Assembly: GCF_002192255.1 (NCBI RefSeq)
Contig: NZ_CP021768.1
Location: 1,258,001 to 1,322,000 of the forward strand
DNA length: 64,000 nt
Origin: Stenotrophomonas sp. WZN-1
GTDB lineage: Bacteria; Pseudomonadota; Gammaproteobacteria; Xanthomonadales; Xanthomonadaceae
Reading direction: 5' to 3'
The notes under the pieces were generated by a model. The model made no database searches, had not been told where the DNA came from, and saw only the letters and a list, made by a program, of their open reading frames with translations. The translations under genes and the position numbers were made by a program. This document shows positions 11,800 to 20,677 of this stretch, one piece after another (within the stretch, counting starts at the first letter, position 1; the number at the start of each line of letters is the position of its first letter).

Positions 11800-14627
11800 G
11801 CCAGGACTACAAGACCACCCTGAACCTGCCAGCCACCGAATTCCCGATGCGCGGCGACCTGCCCAAGCGCGAGCCGGGCATTCTGGCGCGGTGGGAAGAG
11901 CAGGGGCTCTACCAGCAGCTGCGCGACAACGCCGCCGGCCGCCCGCTGTTCGTGCTGCACGACGGCCCGCCGTACGCCAACGGCCGCATCCACCTGGGCC
12001 ACGCGGTCAACAAGATCCTGAAGGACATCATCGTCAAGTCGCGCTACCTGGCCGGCTTCGATGCGCCCTACGTGCCGGGCTGGGACTGCCATGGCCTGCC
12101 GATCGAGATCGCGGTCGAGAAGAAGTGGGGCAAGGTCGGCACCAAGCTCGACGCCGTCGAATTCCGCCAGAAGTGCCGCGAGTTCGCCGAAGAGCAGATC
12201 AACATCCAGCGCGTGGACTTCAAGCGCCTGGGCGTGACCGGTGACTGGGACAACCCGTACAAGACCCTGAGCTTCGATTTCGAAGCCAACGAGATCCGCG
12301 CGCTGGCCAAGGTCGTGGCCAACGGCCATCTGGTACGTGGCGCCAAGCCAGTGTACTGGTGCTTCGACTGTGGCTCGGCGCTGGCCGAAGCCGAGATCGA
12401 ATACCAGGAAAAGGAATCGCCGGCGATCGACGTGGCCTACGCCGCGCGCGACGCGCAGGCCATCGGCCAGGCGTTCGGCGTGAGCGTGCCGGCCGACGTC
12501 GAAGTGGCCGTGCCGATCTGGACCACCACCCCGTGGACGCTGCCGGCCTCGCTGGCGGTGTCGCTGGGCGCAGAGATCAATTACGTACTGGCCGAGGGCC
12601 CGGCGCACAACGGCAAGCGCCGTTGGCTGGTGCTGGCCGCGGCCCTGGCCGAGCGCGCACTGCAGCGCTACGGCGTGGACGAAGTGGTGCTGCACGGTGA
12701 AACCACCGGCGCGGCGCTGGAGAACCAGCTGCTGGCGCACCCGTTCTACCCGGAGCGCGAGATCCTGGTGCTCAATGGCGACCATGTGTCCGACGAGGAC
12801 GGTACCGGTGCGGTGCACACCGCCCCCGGCCACGGCCAGGAAGACTTCGTGGTCAGCCAGAAGTACGGCTTGCTGGACAAGTACAACGCCGGCCAGGTGA
12901 CCCCGATCGACGGCCGTGGCGTGTACCTGGAATCGACCCCGCCGGCCGGTGACGTGGTGCTGGCTGGCCAGCACCTGTGGAAGGCGCAGGAGGCCATCGT
13001 CGGCGTGCTGCGCGACAACGGTTCGCTGCTGGCCTTCCACCCGATCCGCCACAGCTACCCGCACTGCTGGCGCCACAAGACGCCGGTGGTGTTCCGCGCC
13101 ACCCCGCAGTGGTTCATCTCGATGGACAAGGCCAACCTGCGCAACGATGCGCTGGCCGCCATCGACACCGTCGGCTGGTTCCCGACCTGGGGCAAGGCGC
13201 GCATCCAGAGCATGGTCGACGGTCGCCCGGACTGGACCATCTCGCGCCAGCGCACCTGGGGCGTGCCGATCGCACTGTTCACCCACCGCCAGACCGGCGA
13301 GATCCATCCGCGCTCGGTGGAGCTGATGCAGCAGGTTGCCGACCGCGTCGAAGCCGAAGGCATCGACGTGTGGTACTCGCTGGATGCCGCCGAACTGCTG
13401 GGCGCCGAAGCGGCCGACTACGAGAAGGTCACCGACATCCTCGACGTCTGGTTCGATTCGGGCGTGACCCATGAAGGCGTGCTCGCCGCGCGTGGCTTCG
13501 GCAAGCCGGCCGACCTGTACCTGGAAGGTTCGGACCAGCACCGCGGCTGGTTCCAGTCCTCGCTGCTGACCGGCGTGGCGATCGACGAGCGCGCGCCGTA
13601 CAAGCAGTGCCTGACCCACGGCTTCACCGTGGACGAGCACGGCCGCAAGATGTCCAAGTCGCTGGGCAACGGCATCGAGCCGCAGGACATCATGAACAAG
13701 CTGGGCGCGGACATCCTGCGCCTGTGGATCGCCTCGGCCGACTACAGCAACGAGATGTCGCTGTCGCAGGAGATCCTCAAGCGCAACGCCGACGCCTACC
13801 GTCGCCTGCGCAACACCGCGCGCTTCCTGCTCGGCAACCTGGACGGCTTCGATCCGGCCCAGCACCTGCAACCGCTCGACCAGATGGTCGCGCTGGACCG
13901 CTGGATCGTGCATCGCGCGTGGGAGCTGCAGGAGAAGATCAAAGCGGCCTACGACGGCTACAACATGGCCGAGATCGTGCAGCTGCTGCTGAACTTCTGC
14001 AGCGTGGACCTGGGCTCGCTGTACCTGGACGTGACCAAGGACCGCCTGTACACGATGCCGACTGATTCCAGCGGTCGCCGTTCGGCACAGAGTGCGATGT
14101 ACCACATCGCCGAAGCATTCACCCGCTGGGTTGCGCCGATCCTGACCTTCACCGCCGACGAGCTGTGGGGCTACCTGCCGGGCGAGCATGCCGGGCACGT
14201 GCTGTTCACCACCTGGTATGACGGCCTTGCGCCGCTGCCGGCCGATGCCCAGCTCAACGCCGCTGACTTCGACCAGCTGCTGGCCGTGCGCGAGCAGGTG
14301 GCCAAGGTGCTCGAGCCGATGCGTGCCAACGGCGCCATCGGTGCCGCGCTGGAAGCGGAAATCACCATCGCCGCCAGTGAAGAGCAGGCCGCGCGTTGGC
14401 AGCCGCTGGCCGATGAACTGCGTTTCCTGTTCATCAGTGGCGACGTGCAGGTGCGCCCGGCGACCACCGACGAGGTGTTCGTCAGCGCCCAGCCGACCAC
14501 CAAGGCCAAGTGCGTGCGCTGCTGGCACCACCGCGCCGACGTCGGCGGCAACGCCGACCATCCGGAACTGTGCGGCCGCTGCGTGAGCAACATCACCGGC
14601 GCCGGCGAACTGCGGAGCTGGTTCTGA
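11796..14627 (+). CDS. ileS: Isoleucyl-tRNA synthetase
   Basis: 943-residue class I aminoacyl-tRNA synthetase that charges tRNA-Ile. Seen: the HIGH-type motif in [17 protein letters not shown] near residue 60; the editing domain in the middle ([13 protein letters not shown]); KMSKS at about residue 618 ([10 protein letters not shown]); and the C-terminal zinc finger [12 protein letters not shown]...CGRC. The GTG start overlaps the ribF stop; the stop overlaps the lspA ATG by one base. Translation of the three genes is therefore tightly coupled. Confidence 0.98.
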   Translation: MSQDYKTTLNLPATEFPMRGDLPKREPGILARWEEQGLYQQLRDNAAGRPLFVLHDGPPYANGRIHLGHAVNKILKDIIVKSRYLAGFDAPYVPGWDCHGLPIEIAVEKKWGKVGTKLDAVEFRQKCREFAEEQINIQRVDFKRLGVTGDWDNPYKTLSFDFEANEIRALAKVVANGHLVRGAKPVYWCFDCGSALAEAEIEYQEKESPAIDVAYAARDAQAIGQAFGVSVPADVEVAVPIWTTTPWTLPASLAVSLGAEINYVLAEGPAHNGKRRWLVLAAALAERALQRYGVDEVVLHGETTGAALENQLLAHPFYPEREILVLNGDHVSDEDGTGAVHTAPGHGQEDFVVSQKYGLLDKYNAGQVTPIDGRGVYLESTPPAGDVVLAGQHLWKAQEAIVGVLRDNGSLLAFHPIRHSYPHCWRHKTPVVFRATPQWFISMDKANLRNDALAAIDTVGWFPTWGKARIQSMVDGRPDWTISRQRTWGVPIALFTHRQTGEIHPRSVELMQQVADRVEAEGIDVWYSLDAAELLGAEAADYEKVTDILDVWFDSGVTHEGVLAARGFGKPADLYLEGSDQHRGWFQSSLLTGVAIDERAPYKQCLTHGFTVDEHGRKMSKSLGNGIEPQDIMNKLGADILRLWIASADYSNEMSLSQEILKRNADAYRRLRNTARFLLGNLDGFDPAQHLQPLDQMVALDRWIVHRAWELQEKIKAAYDGYNMAEIVQLLLNFCSVDLGSLYLDVTKDRLYTMPTDSSGRRSAQSAMYHIAEAFTRWVAPILTFTADELWGYLPGEHAGHVLFTTWYDGLAPLPADAQLNAADFDQLLAVREQVAKVLEPMRANGAIGAALEAEITIAASEEQAARWQPLADELRFLFISGDVQVRPATTDEVFVSAQPTTKAKCVRCWHHRADVGGNADHPELCGRCVSNITGAGELRSWF

Positions 14628-15151
14628 TGAGCGCCGCACGTCCGCATCCGAACGCCCTGGTCTGGCTGCTGCTGTCGGCCGCCATCATCGGTCTGGACCA
14701 GTGGTCCAAGGCCTGGGTGCTGTCGAGCCTGCCGGAGTTCCAGCCGGTGGTGGTCATCGACGGCTTCTGGAACTGGTACCGCACCTACAACACCGGTGCG
14801 GCGTTCAGTTTCCTGAGCGACGCCGGTGGCTGGCAGAAGTACTTCTTCACGGCGTTGGCGATCGCCATCAGCGGCCTGATGGCCTGGTGGCTGCGCGGCA
14901 CGGCTCGCGGCAACTGGAAGGCCGCGGTGCCGTATGCGCTGATCATCGGCGGCGCCATCGGCAACGTGATCGACCGCCAGGTGCACGGCCACGTGGTCGA
15001 TTTCATCCAGTGGTACGTGGGCAGCTATACCTGGCCCTCGTTCAACATCGCCGATTCGGCCATCGTGGTGGGTGCCATCGGCATCGCCCTGTTTGGCCTG
15101 TTCGACGGCAAGTCCGCCAAAAAGGCGGATAATGCCAACCCGAAACCGTAA
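14627..15151 (+). CDS. lspA: Lipoprotein signal peptidase II
   Basis: 174-residue inner-membrane aspartyl protease that removes signal peptides from diacylated prolipoproteins. Both catalytic aspartates are present: Asp116 in [16 protein letters not shown] and Asp143 in FNIADSAIV. Four hydrophobic segments are visible. The ATG at 14627 shares a base with the ileS stop. Two likely substrates are in this window: CyoA and the small lipoprotein at 53785. Confidence 0.97.
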   Translation: MSAARPHPNALVWLLLSAAIIGLDQWSKAWVLSSLPEFQPVVVIDGFWNWYRTYNTGAAFSFLSDAGGWQKYFFTALAIAISGLMAWWLRGTARGNWKAAVPYALIIGGAIGNVIDRQVHGHVVDFIQWYVGSYTWPSFNIADSAIVVGAIGIALFGLFDGKSAKKADNANPKP

Positions 15152-15178
15152 GCCGGCCGCTGCCGGGAGATTGAACTG

Positions 15179-16129
15179 ATGGATGTGCTGCTCGCCAACC
15201 CGCGTGGTTTCTGTGCCGGTGTCGATCGTGCGATCGAGATCGTCAAGCGCGCGATCGAAACGCTGGGCGCGCCCATCTACGTCCGCCATGAAGTGGTGCA
15301 CAACCGCTTCGTGGTCGATGACCTGAAGCAGCGCGGCGCGATCTTCGTCGAGGAACTCGACGAAGTGCCGGACAACAACACGGTCATCTTCAGCGCGCAT
15401 GGCGTGTCCCAGGCCGTGCGCCAGGAAGCCGAACGCCGTGGCCTGAAGGTGTTCGACGCCACCTGCCCGCTGGTGACCAAGGTCCACTTCGAAGTCGCGC
15501 GCCACTGCCGTGCCGGCCGTGACGTGGTGCTGATCGGCCACGCCGGTCACCCGGAAGTGGAAGGCACGATGGGCCAGTGGAACCGCGAAGCCGGTACCGG
15601 CCAGATCTACCTGGTGGAGGACGTGGAGCAGGTCGCCACGCTGGTGATCAATCAGCCCGAAAACTTCGCCTACACCACCCAGACCACGCTGTCGGTGGAC
15701 GACACGCGCGGCATCATCGATGCACTGCGCGAGCGCTTCCCGGCGATGCAGGGCCCGAAGAACGACGACATCTGCTACGCCACGCAGAACCGCCAGGACG
15801 CCGTGCGCGACCTGGCAAAGCGCTGCGACCTGGTGCTGGTGGTTGGCTCGCCGAACAGCTCCAACTCCAACCGCTTGAGCGAGCTGGCCCGTCGTGAAGG
15901 CGTCGAGTCGTACCTGATCGACGGCGCGCATGAGATCGACCCGCAGTGGGTGGAAGGCAAGCAGCACATCGGCGTCACCGCCGGCGCCTCGGCACCGCAG
16001 GTGCTGGTCGATGGCGTGCTGGCGCGCCTGGCCGAGCTGGGCGCGACCGGCGTGGGCGAGCTGGACGGCGAACCGGAATCGATGGTGTTCGCGCTGCCGA
16101 AGGAACTGCGTCTGCGCCTGGTCGACTGA
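15179..16129 (+). CDS. ispH: HMBPP reductase IspH (LytB)
   Basis: 316-residue [4Fe-4S] enzyme, the last step of the MEP isoprenoid pathway, giving IPP and DMAPP. The three cluster cysteines are at 12 ([13 protein letters not shown]), 96 ([11 protein letters not shown]) and 199 ([12 protein letters not shown]). The substrate-site segments SAHGVSQAV and [12 protein letters not shown] are also present. It lies 27 bp after lspA with GGGAGA as ribosome site and likely ends the ribF-ileS-lspA-ispH operon. Confidence 0.97.
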   Translation: MDVLLANPRGFCAGVDRAIEIVKRAIETLGAPIYVRHEVVHNRFVVDDLKQRGAIFVEELDEVPDNNTVIFSAHGVSQAVRQEAERRGLKVFDATCPLVTKVHFEVARHCRAGRDVVLIGHAGHPEVEGTMGQWNREAGTGQIYLVEDVEQVATLVINQPENFAYTTQTTLSVDDTRGIIDALRERFPAMQGPKNDDICYATQNRQDAVRDLAKRCDLVLVVGSPNSSNSNRLSELARREGVESYLIDGAHEIDPQWVEGKQHIGVTAGASAPQVLVDGVLARLAELGATGVGELDGEPESMVFALPKELRLRLVD

Positions 16130-16143
16130 CCGGGGAAGGCCTC

Positions 16144-16224
16144 ATCCACGCATGGCGTGGATCTTCTGGAACCGCTCTGGTGGATGCAAACCAGCACAAG
16201 GTGGGTGCGAACCTTGGTTCGCAT
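16144..16224. repeat. Composite hairpin pair (ATCCACGC type plus GTGCGAACC type)
   Basis: A first palindrome, ATCCACGC-ATG-GCGTGGAT, lies at 16144-16162. A second hairpin, GTGCGAACC-TT-GGTTCGCA, lies at 16205-16224. The same two-part arrangement occurs at 34821-34874, and similar second hairpins at 52224 and 43458. It fills most of the 200-bp gap after ispH; no gene was seen there. Confidence 0.65.
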
Positions 16225-16330
16225 GCCTTTGGCATGCACGGATCGGCGCAACGCCCATGACCTTTGGCCATGGGGCCGGCCACCACACAGGCCTAGCATC
16301 GGAAGATTCTCCGTTGTTGGAAGTTGCCCG

Positions 16331-18214
16331 ATGAAGACCCGAGCCTTGGCGATGTCATTGCTGTTTGCGCTGGCGGCCACGCCTGCACTGGCGCAGACCT
16401 CGCCACCGGCGAACGCGGCGGCTCCCGGCCTGCTGCGCATCGATGTGGACGCGCGTGACCTGGCCCGGCGCATCTTCAAGGTGACTGCCACCGTACCGGC
16501 CAAACCCGGCCCGATGACCCTGCTGTACCCGCAGTGGATTCCCGGCAACCATTCGCCCACCGGCCCGATCGACAAGCTGGCCGGCCTGCGCGTGACCGCC
16601 AACGGCAAGCCGCTGGCCTGGCAGCGTGACCAGTACAACGTCTATGCGTTCAAGGTGGACGTGCCCGAGGGCGTGAGCGAGATCGTCGCCCACTTCGATT
16701 TCCTGTCCTCGCAGGGCGGCAGCCAGGGCCGGGTGGTGATGACCCCGGAGATGCTCAACCTGCAGTGGAACGCCAACTCGCTGTACCCGGCCGGGGTGGA
16801 TGCACGCAAACTGCAGGCGCAGGCCAGCGTGACCCTGCCCAAGGGCTGGTCGTTCGCCACTGCGCTGGAGACCGCGCGCCGCGATGGCGACACGGTGGTG
16901 TTCAAGCCGATCTCGTATGACCATCTGGTTGATTCACCGTTGTTCGCCGGCGAGCATTACCAGCGCATCGATCTCGATCCGGGTGCGAAGGTGCCGGTGC
17001 ACCTCAATGTGTTCGCCGACGACGCCAAGTCACTGAAGCCGAGCGAGGCGCAGATCACCATGCACCGCGCGCTGGTGCAGCAGGCCGACAAGCTCTACGG
17101 TGCGCGTCACTACAACCACTATGAATTCCTGCTGGCGTTGACCGACCGCCTCGGCGGCATCGGCCTGGAGCATCATCGTTCCAGCGAGAACAGCGCCGAT
17201 CCGGGCTACTTCACCGAGTGGGACAGCAATGCGTGGATGCGCGATCTGCTGCCGCATGAGTACACCCATTCCTGGAACGGCAAGTACCGTCGCGGCGCGG
17301 ATCTCGCCACCGCCAACTTCAACACGCCGATGGGCGACAGCCTGCTGTGGGTCTACGAAGGCCAGACCCAGTTCTGGGGACAGGTGCTGGCGGCGCGCTC
17401 GGGCCTGTGGTCGACCGCGCAGGCGCGCGACATGCTGGCCAACGTGGCCGCGACCTATGATCGTGGCCGCCCGGGCCTGGCCTGGCGCCCGCTGCAGGAC
17501 ACCACCAACGACCCGACCATCGCGCAGCGCCGCACGCTGCCTTACCGCAACTACCAGATGAGCGAGGACTACTACTCCGGCGGCCAGATGCTGTGGCTGG
17601 AAGTGGAGGGCAAGCTGCGCGAACTGAGCAGCAACCGGCGCAGCCTGGATGATTTCGCACGCACCTTCTTCGGGGGCGGCAACGGCGACTGGGACGTCAA
17701 TCCCTACACCTTCGACGACGTGGTCGCGACCTTGAACGGCATCGCGCCGTACGACTGGGCGACGTTCCTGCGCGGTCGCCTGGATGGCCATGGTTCGTTG
17801 ACCGGAGGCCTGGAACTGGCCGGCTGGAAGCTGGTCTACCGCGATACTCCGAACGACGCCTACAAGGCGCAGGAAAAGCGCGCGAAGGCGGCGCTGCTGG
17901 CGTACTCGCTGGGCGCGACCGTGCTCGACAGCGGCGTGGTCGGCGACGTGATCTGGGACAGCCCGGCGTTCAATGCCGGACTGGCGCCGGGCATGAAGGT
18001 GATTGCCGTTGGTGGACGCGAGTACAGCAGCCAGCGCCTGAAGGATGCAGTGGCGGACGCAGCAAAGGACAAGGCACCGATCGTGCTGCTGGTGAAGCAG
18101 TTCGACCGCATCGAAACGATGAGCATCGCCTACCACGGTGGCCTGCAGTACCCGGTGCTGGAGCGTATCGCCGGCAAGCCTGACCGCCTTGCGGACCTGT
18201 GGAAGGCACGATGA
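16331..18214 (+). CDS. Secreted M61 family glycyl aminopeptidase-like protein
   Basis: 627 residues. The signal peptide (MKTRALAMSLLFALAATPALAQ) directs it to the periplasm or outside. The zinc site is HEYTH at residues 309-313 (LLPHEYTHSWNGKYRR), with a downstream Glu in WVYEGQTQFWG, as in M61 peptidases. A C-terminal PDZ-like domain (about 530-600: GVVGDVIWDSPAFNAGLAPG) completes the family architecture. M61 enzymes cleave N-terminal Gly or Ala residues; this protein's substrate is unknown. The ATG at 16331 was chosen because it opens the signal peptide. It overlaps the next gene by four bases (ATGA). Confidence 0.92.
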   Translation: MKTRALAMSLLFALAATPALAQTSPPANAAAPGLLRIDVDARDLARRIFKVTATVPAKPGPMTLLYPQWIPGNHSPTGPIDKLAGLRVTANGKPLAWQRDQYNVYAFKVDVPEGVSEIVAHFDFLSSQGGSQGRVVMTPEMLNLQWNANSLYPAGVDARKLQAQASVTLPKGWSFATALETARRDGDTVVFKPISYDHLVDSPLFAGEHYQRIDLDPGAKVPVHLNVFADDAKSLKPSEAQITMHRALVQQADKLYGARHYNHYEFLLALTDRLGGIGLEHHRSSENSADPGYFTEWDSNAWMRDLLPHEYTHSWNGKYRRGADLATANFNTPMGDSLLWVYEGQTQFWGQVLAARSGLWSTAQARDMLANVAATYDRGRPGLAWRPLQDTTNDPTIAQRRTLPYRNYQMSEDYYSGGQMLWLEVEGKLRELSSNRRSLDDFARTFFGGGNGDWDVNPYTFDDVVATLNGIAPYDWATFLRGRLDGHGSLTGGLELAGWKLVYRDTPNDAYKAQEKRAKAALLAYSLGATVLDSGVVGDVIWDSPAFNAGLAPGMKVIAVGGREYSSQRLKDAVADAAKDKAPIVLLVKQFDRIETMSIAYHGGLQYPVLERIAGKPDRLADLWKAR

Positions 18215-18876
18215 CGCCGCGCGCCCGCGATGGCGTGATCCTGCTGATGGCGACGCTCGCCATCATCGGCGCGTTCCTGCACGGTGATGGGCGCTGGCTG
18301 CATTGGCTGGCCAAGCCGACGACCACGCTGCTGATCGCTGCCATCGCCTGGCGCGTGCATGGTCCGGCGCAGCCGTTCTACCGCCGTGCGGTGCTGGCCG
18401 GCATGTTGCTGTCGTGCGTGGGCGACATCGCGCTGATGCTGCCGATGGATGCGTTCGTACCGGGGCTGGTCGCGTTCCTGCTGGCGCACCTCTGCTACAT
18501 CGTGGCCTTCCGCGATGGCCTGCGTGCCGGGCGCGGCCTGCTCGCCGCCAGCGTCCTGCTCGGCGCGTTCGCCGTACTCAATGTACTTGGCCTGTGGCCG
18601 CACCTGCCCGCACCGATGCGTATTCCGGTGCTGGCGTACGTGGTGGTGCTGGCCTCGATGGCGGTGCTGGCGCTCGCACGCCAGTGGCGCCGGCCACAGC
18701 CCTCTGCCGTGGAAGGCAGCAGCGCGCGATGGGCGGCCGCCGGTGCGCTGCTGTTCGTCGCCAGCGATTCACTGCTCGCCTGGGACCGCTTCGCTGGTGG
18801 CCTGCCGCTGGCCAGCCTGCTGGTGCTGTCCACCTACTACGGCGCGCAGTACGCCATCGCCCGTTCGGTGAAATAG
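18211..18876 (+). CDS. YhhN/TMEM86-like membrane protein (possible lysoplasmalogenase)
   Basis: 221 residues, about seven or eight hydrophobic segments. Motifs of the YhhN family are visible: KPTTTLLIAAIAW, LLSCVGDIALMLP, FLLAHLCYIVAF and DSLLAWDRF. Animal TMEM86B hydrolyses the vinyl-ether bond of lysoplasmalogen, but the role of bacterial homologues is not settled. The ATG at 18211 overlaps the peptidase stop, so expression is coupled. A large perfect inverted repeat begins one base after the stop. Confidence 0.85.
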   Translation: MTPRARDGVILLMATLAIIGAFLHGDGRWLHWLAKPTTTLLIAAIAWRVHGPAQPFYRRAVLAGMLLSCVGDIALMLPMDAFVPGLVAFLLAHLCYIVAFRDGLRAGRGLLAASVLLGAFAVLNVLGLWPHLPAPMRIPVLAYVVVLASMAVLALARQWRRPQPSAVEGSSARWAAAGALLFVASDSLLAWDRFAGGLPLASLLVLSTYYGAQYAIARSVK

Positions 18877-18877
18877 C

Positions 18878-18950
18878 AAAAGGGGACGGAGGGGATTAAG
18901 TCGCAGGCGGTCCAGTGGCATAAACGACTTAATCCCCTCCGTCCCCTTTT
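18878..18950. repeat. 26-bp perfect inverted repeat (AAAAGGGGACGGAGGGGATT)
   Basis: The left arm 18878-18903 begins AAAAGGGGACGGAGGGGATT. It is exactly complementary to the right arm 18925-18950, which ends CCGTCCCCTTTT; the loop is 21 bases. It lies between the convergent YhhN-like gene and the next minus-strand gene and could end transcription from both sides. The GGGGACGGAGGGGATTAAG core is a dispersed hairpin type often seen with REP-associated (IS200-like) transposases; that link is inference. Confidence 0.8.
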
Positions 18951-18959
18951 TTGTGTTGA

Positions 18960-19679
18960 CTATCGGTGGCTCGTGCTGCGCAGGGCGCCCTGTGCGTCGA
19001 ACGAGAGACGTGCGGACTGGCGGTCACCGGCGACCTCGTCTGGCAGCCAGACCAGAGTGCCACCCTTGCGCACGATCACATAGACGTGACCGACTTCACC
19101 CGGTGTGCCCATCAACGCGTTGCGCTGTGCCTGCAGCGCCTGGGCCACGCGTGGCACCGCCTCGAAATCGATGTTGGCCAGCGCCGTGCTGCTGCGGCGC
19201 AGGGTGATGGTGGGGGCGAAGCGCTGCGGATTGACCGGGTCGCCCTTGCGCCACTGGCCGCGTTCGAAGTGGTAGCTGTCCACGCGTGACCGTTGCTGCG
19301 GATCCACCAGGTCCAGATTGATCCGGCCGTCTTCGTAGAAGTGGATGCTGTGGAACACCGTCAACCGATGCCCAGCCAGCGCCGGCAGTTCCTCGAGCGC
19401 CTGGCGTGCGGCCAGCAGATGGTCGGCATCGAACAGGCGGTTGCTCCGCGCGGGAATCGGCGCAGGCTGCGGTCCGGAAGCCACAGTGACGCCGGGTGCA
19501 AGCGATGCGGGCTGTTCGCGCGGCGGCTGCGACGAAACGAAGGGCGGCAACCGATCGGCCTGCACGGAATGGCCCAGCGTTTCACCCAGCGTCTGCAGCG
19601 CACCACCGGCAACGGCGACGCCGGCCAGCACCAGCAGCACCACGGAGAACACCAGGCGGGTCGAGGGCGGCTGCTTCAT
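18960..19679 (-). CDS. Membrane-anchored protein of unknown function
   Basis: 239 residues. One N-terminal hydrophobic anchor (about 10-28: LVFSVVLLVLAGVAVAGGAL) is followed by a Pro-rich linker and a soluble, presumably periplasmic domain (about 80-239). Segments such as VFHSIHFYEDGRINLDLVD, VDSYHFERGQWRKGDPV and HVYVIVRKGGTLVWLPDE suggest a beta-rich fold. No catalytic motif was recognised. Its ATG overlaps the stop of the upstream membrane gene (ATGA), so the two are almost certainly an operon and possibly partners. Confidence 0.7.
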   Translation of the reverse strand: MKQPPSTRLVFSVVLLVLAGVAVAGGALQTLGETLGHSVQADRLPPFVSSQPPREQPASLAPGVTVASGPQPAPIPARSNRLFDADHLLAARQALEELPALAGHRLTVFHSIHFYEDGRINLDLVDPQQRSRVDSYHFERGQWRKGDPVNPQRFAPTITLRRSSTALANIDFEAVPRVAQALQAQRNALMGTPGEVGHVYVIVRKGGTLVWLPDEVAGDRQSARLSFDAQGALRSTSHR

Positions 19680-20632
19680 ACGCCCTCCAGGCGAACGTTG
19701 CCGCGATCTTCCGGGTCGTACAACAGCGTGACCTGCTCGCGGGGAAGGTTGGCCAGCTCGATCAGCGGGATGAAGCGGCGCACGCTCACCTGCTGCACGC
19801 TGCCTTCGCGGTCGGTGTACTCCAGCTGGAACTCCACCTGCGGCTGTTCGTTGAGGTAGGTGCCGGTCTGGCGCAGCTTCAGCACCTTCGCGTCCACGCC
19901 GATGCCGCGATACTTCAGCGCGTCACCGCGGGCGTCGGCCTGCAGCAGGCGACCGAGCAGGCGCAGGCCCAGCGCATAGCCGCACAACACCAGCGGACAC
20001 ACCAGCAGTGGATGGCCGAACGACAGGAAGGTCCAGCCCAGGCCTTCGCTCTGCAGGCGGTAGGCGAACACGTAGGCACTGGCAACCGCGACGATGCAGA
20101 TGACCGCGCCGACACCACGACGCCAGAGGCTGGTGACATCCAGTTCTGGTTGCGCCCCCTCCAGCACCACATTGGGAAACGCGCCCGGTTCGCGGCTCAG
20201 GCGTACCTCGATGCGCTTACCGGCAACGAAGCGTTGCAGTTGCGGCTTGCTGTCGACCACCAGCATCTGTTCGCTGATCGGTGTACCGGACAGGTTCTGG
20301 AAGCGCAACTGCAGCTTCCACTGCGCGAAGCCACGCACATGCACGCCGGTCTGCCCGGCCTGTTCGATCAGGGCATCACGCGGCTCACCGTCGGCCAGGA
20401 TCGAGCGCACCCGATGCAGGGCGCGCGGTGGGCCCAGCAGCAGGAAGTGCAGGAAGGCGAGCAGCAACGCCAGCCACAGGGCCAGCGACAGGGCAAGCAA
20501 CAGCAGTGCCAGCCAGGGTGCGCTGCGGTCGGCCAGCTGCACCGGCCACGACGTGCCGAAGTAGAGAATGCAGGGGAAGGGCAACGCGAAGAACAGCAGG
20601 AACGCGCCCCAGAACCAGAGATAGGCCTTCAT
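19676..20632 (-). CDS. Four-TM membrane protein with duplicated TM-plus-beta unit, function unknown
   Basis: 318 residues. Two transmembrane segments (about 5-65) are followed by a beta-rich cytoplasmic or periplasmic stretch (70-165). Two more membrane segments (about 172-230) and a second beta-rich stretch (235-318, ending VTLLYDPEDRGNVRLEGV) follow. The second stretch resembles the DUF3592 pattern (repeated strands ending in a YDP turn); the match is weak. The layout looks like an internal duplication. It overlaps the next gene by four bases. Upstream is the TonB receptor, 45 bp away on the same strand. Confidence 0.7.
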   Translation of the reverse strand: MKAYLWFWGAFLLFFALPFPCILYFGTSWPVQLADRSAPWLALLLLALSLALWLALLLAFLHFLLLGPPRALHRVRSILADGEPRDALIEQAGQTGVHVRGFAQWKLQLRFQNLSGTPISEQMLVVDSKPQLQRFVAGKRIEVRLSREPGAFPNVVLEGAQPELDVTSLWRRGVGAVICIVAVASAYVFAYRLQSEGLGWTFLSFGHPLLVCPLVLCGYALGLRLLGRLLQADARGDALKYRGIGVDAKVLKLRQTGTYLNEQPQVEFQLEYTDREGSVQQVSVRRFIPLIELANLPREQVTLLYDPEDRGNVRLEGV

Positions 20633-20677
20633 GGGGTGGTGGGGGACCGATGGAACAGGGCGCGTAGGGTACTACGC

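Noticed and set aside
11520..14639. Open frame of over 1000 codons on the minus strand, antisense to ileS and ribF
   Set aside because: Same artefact: no motifs, and both ribF and ileS are certain on the plus strand.
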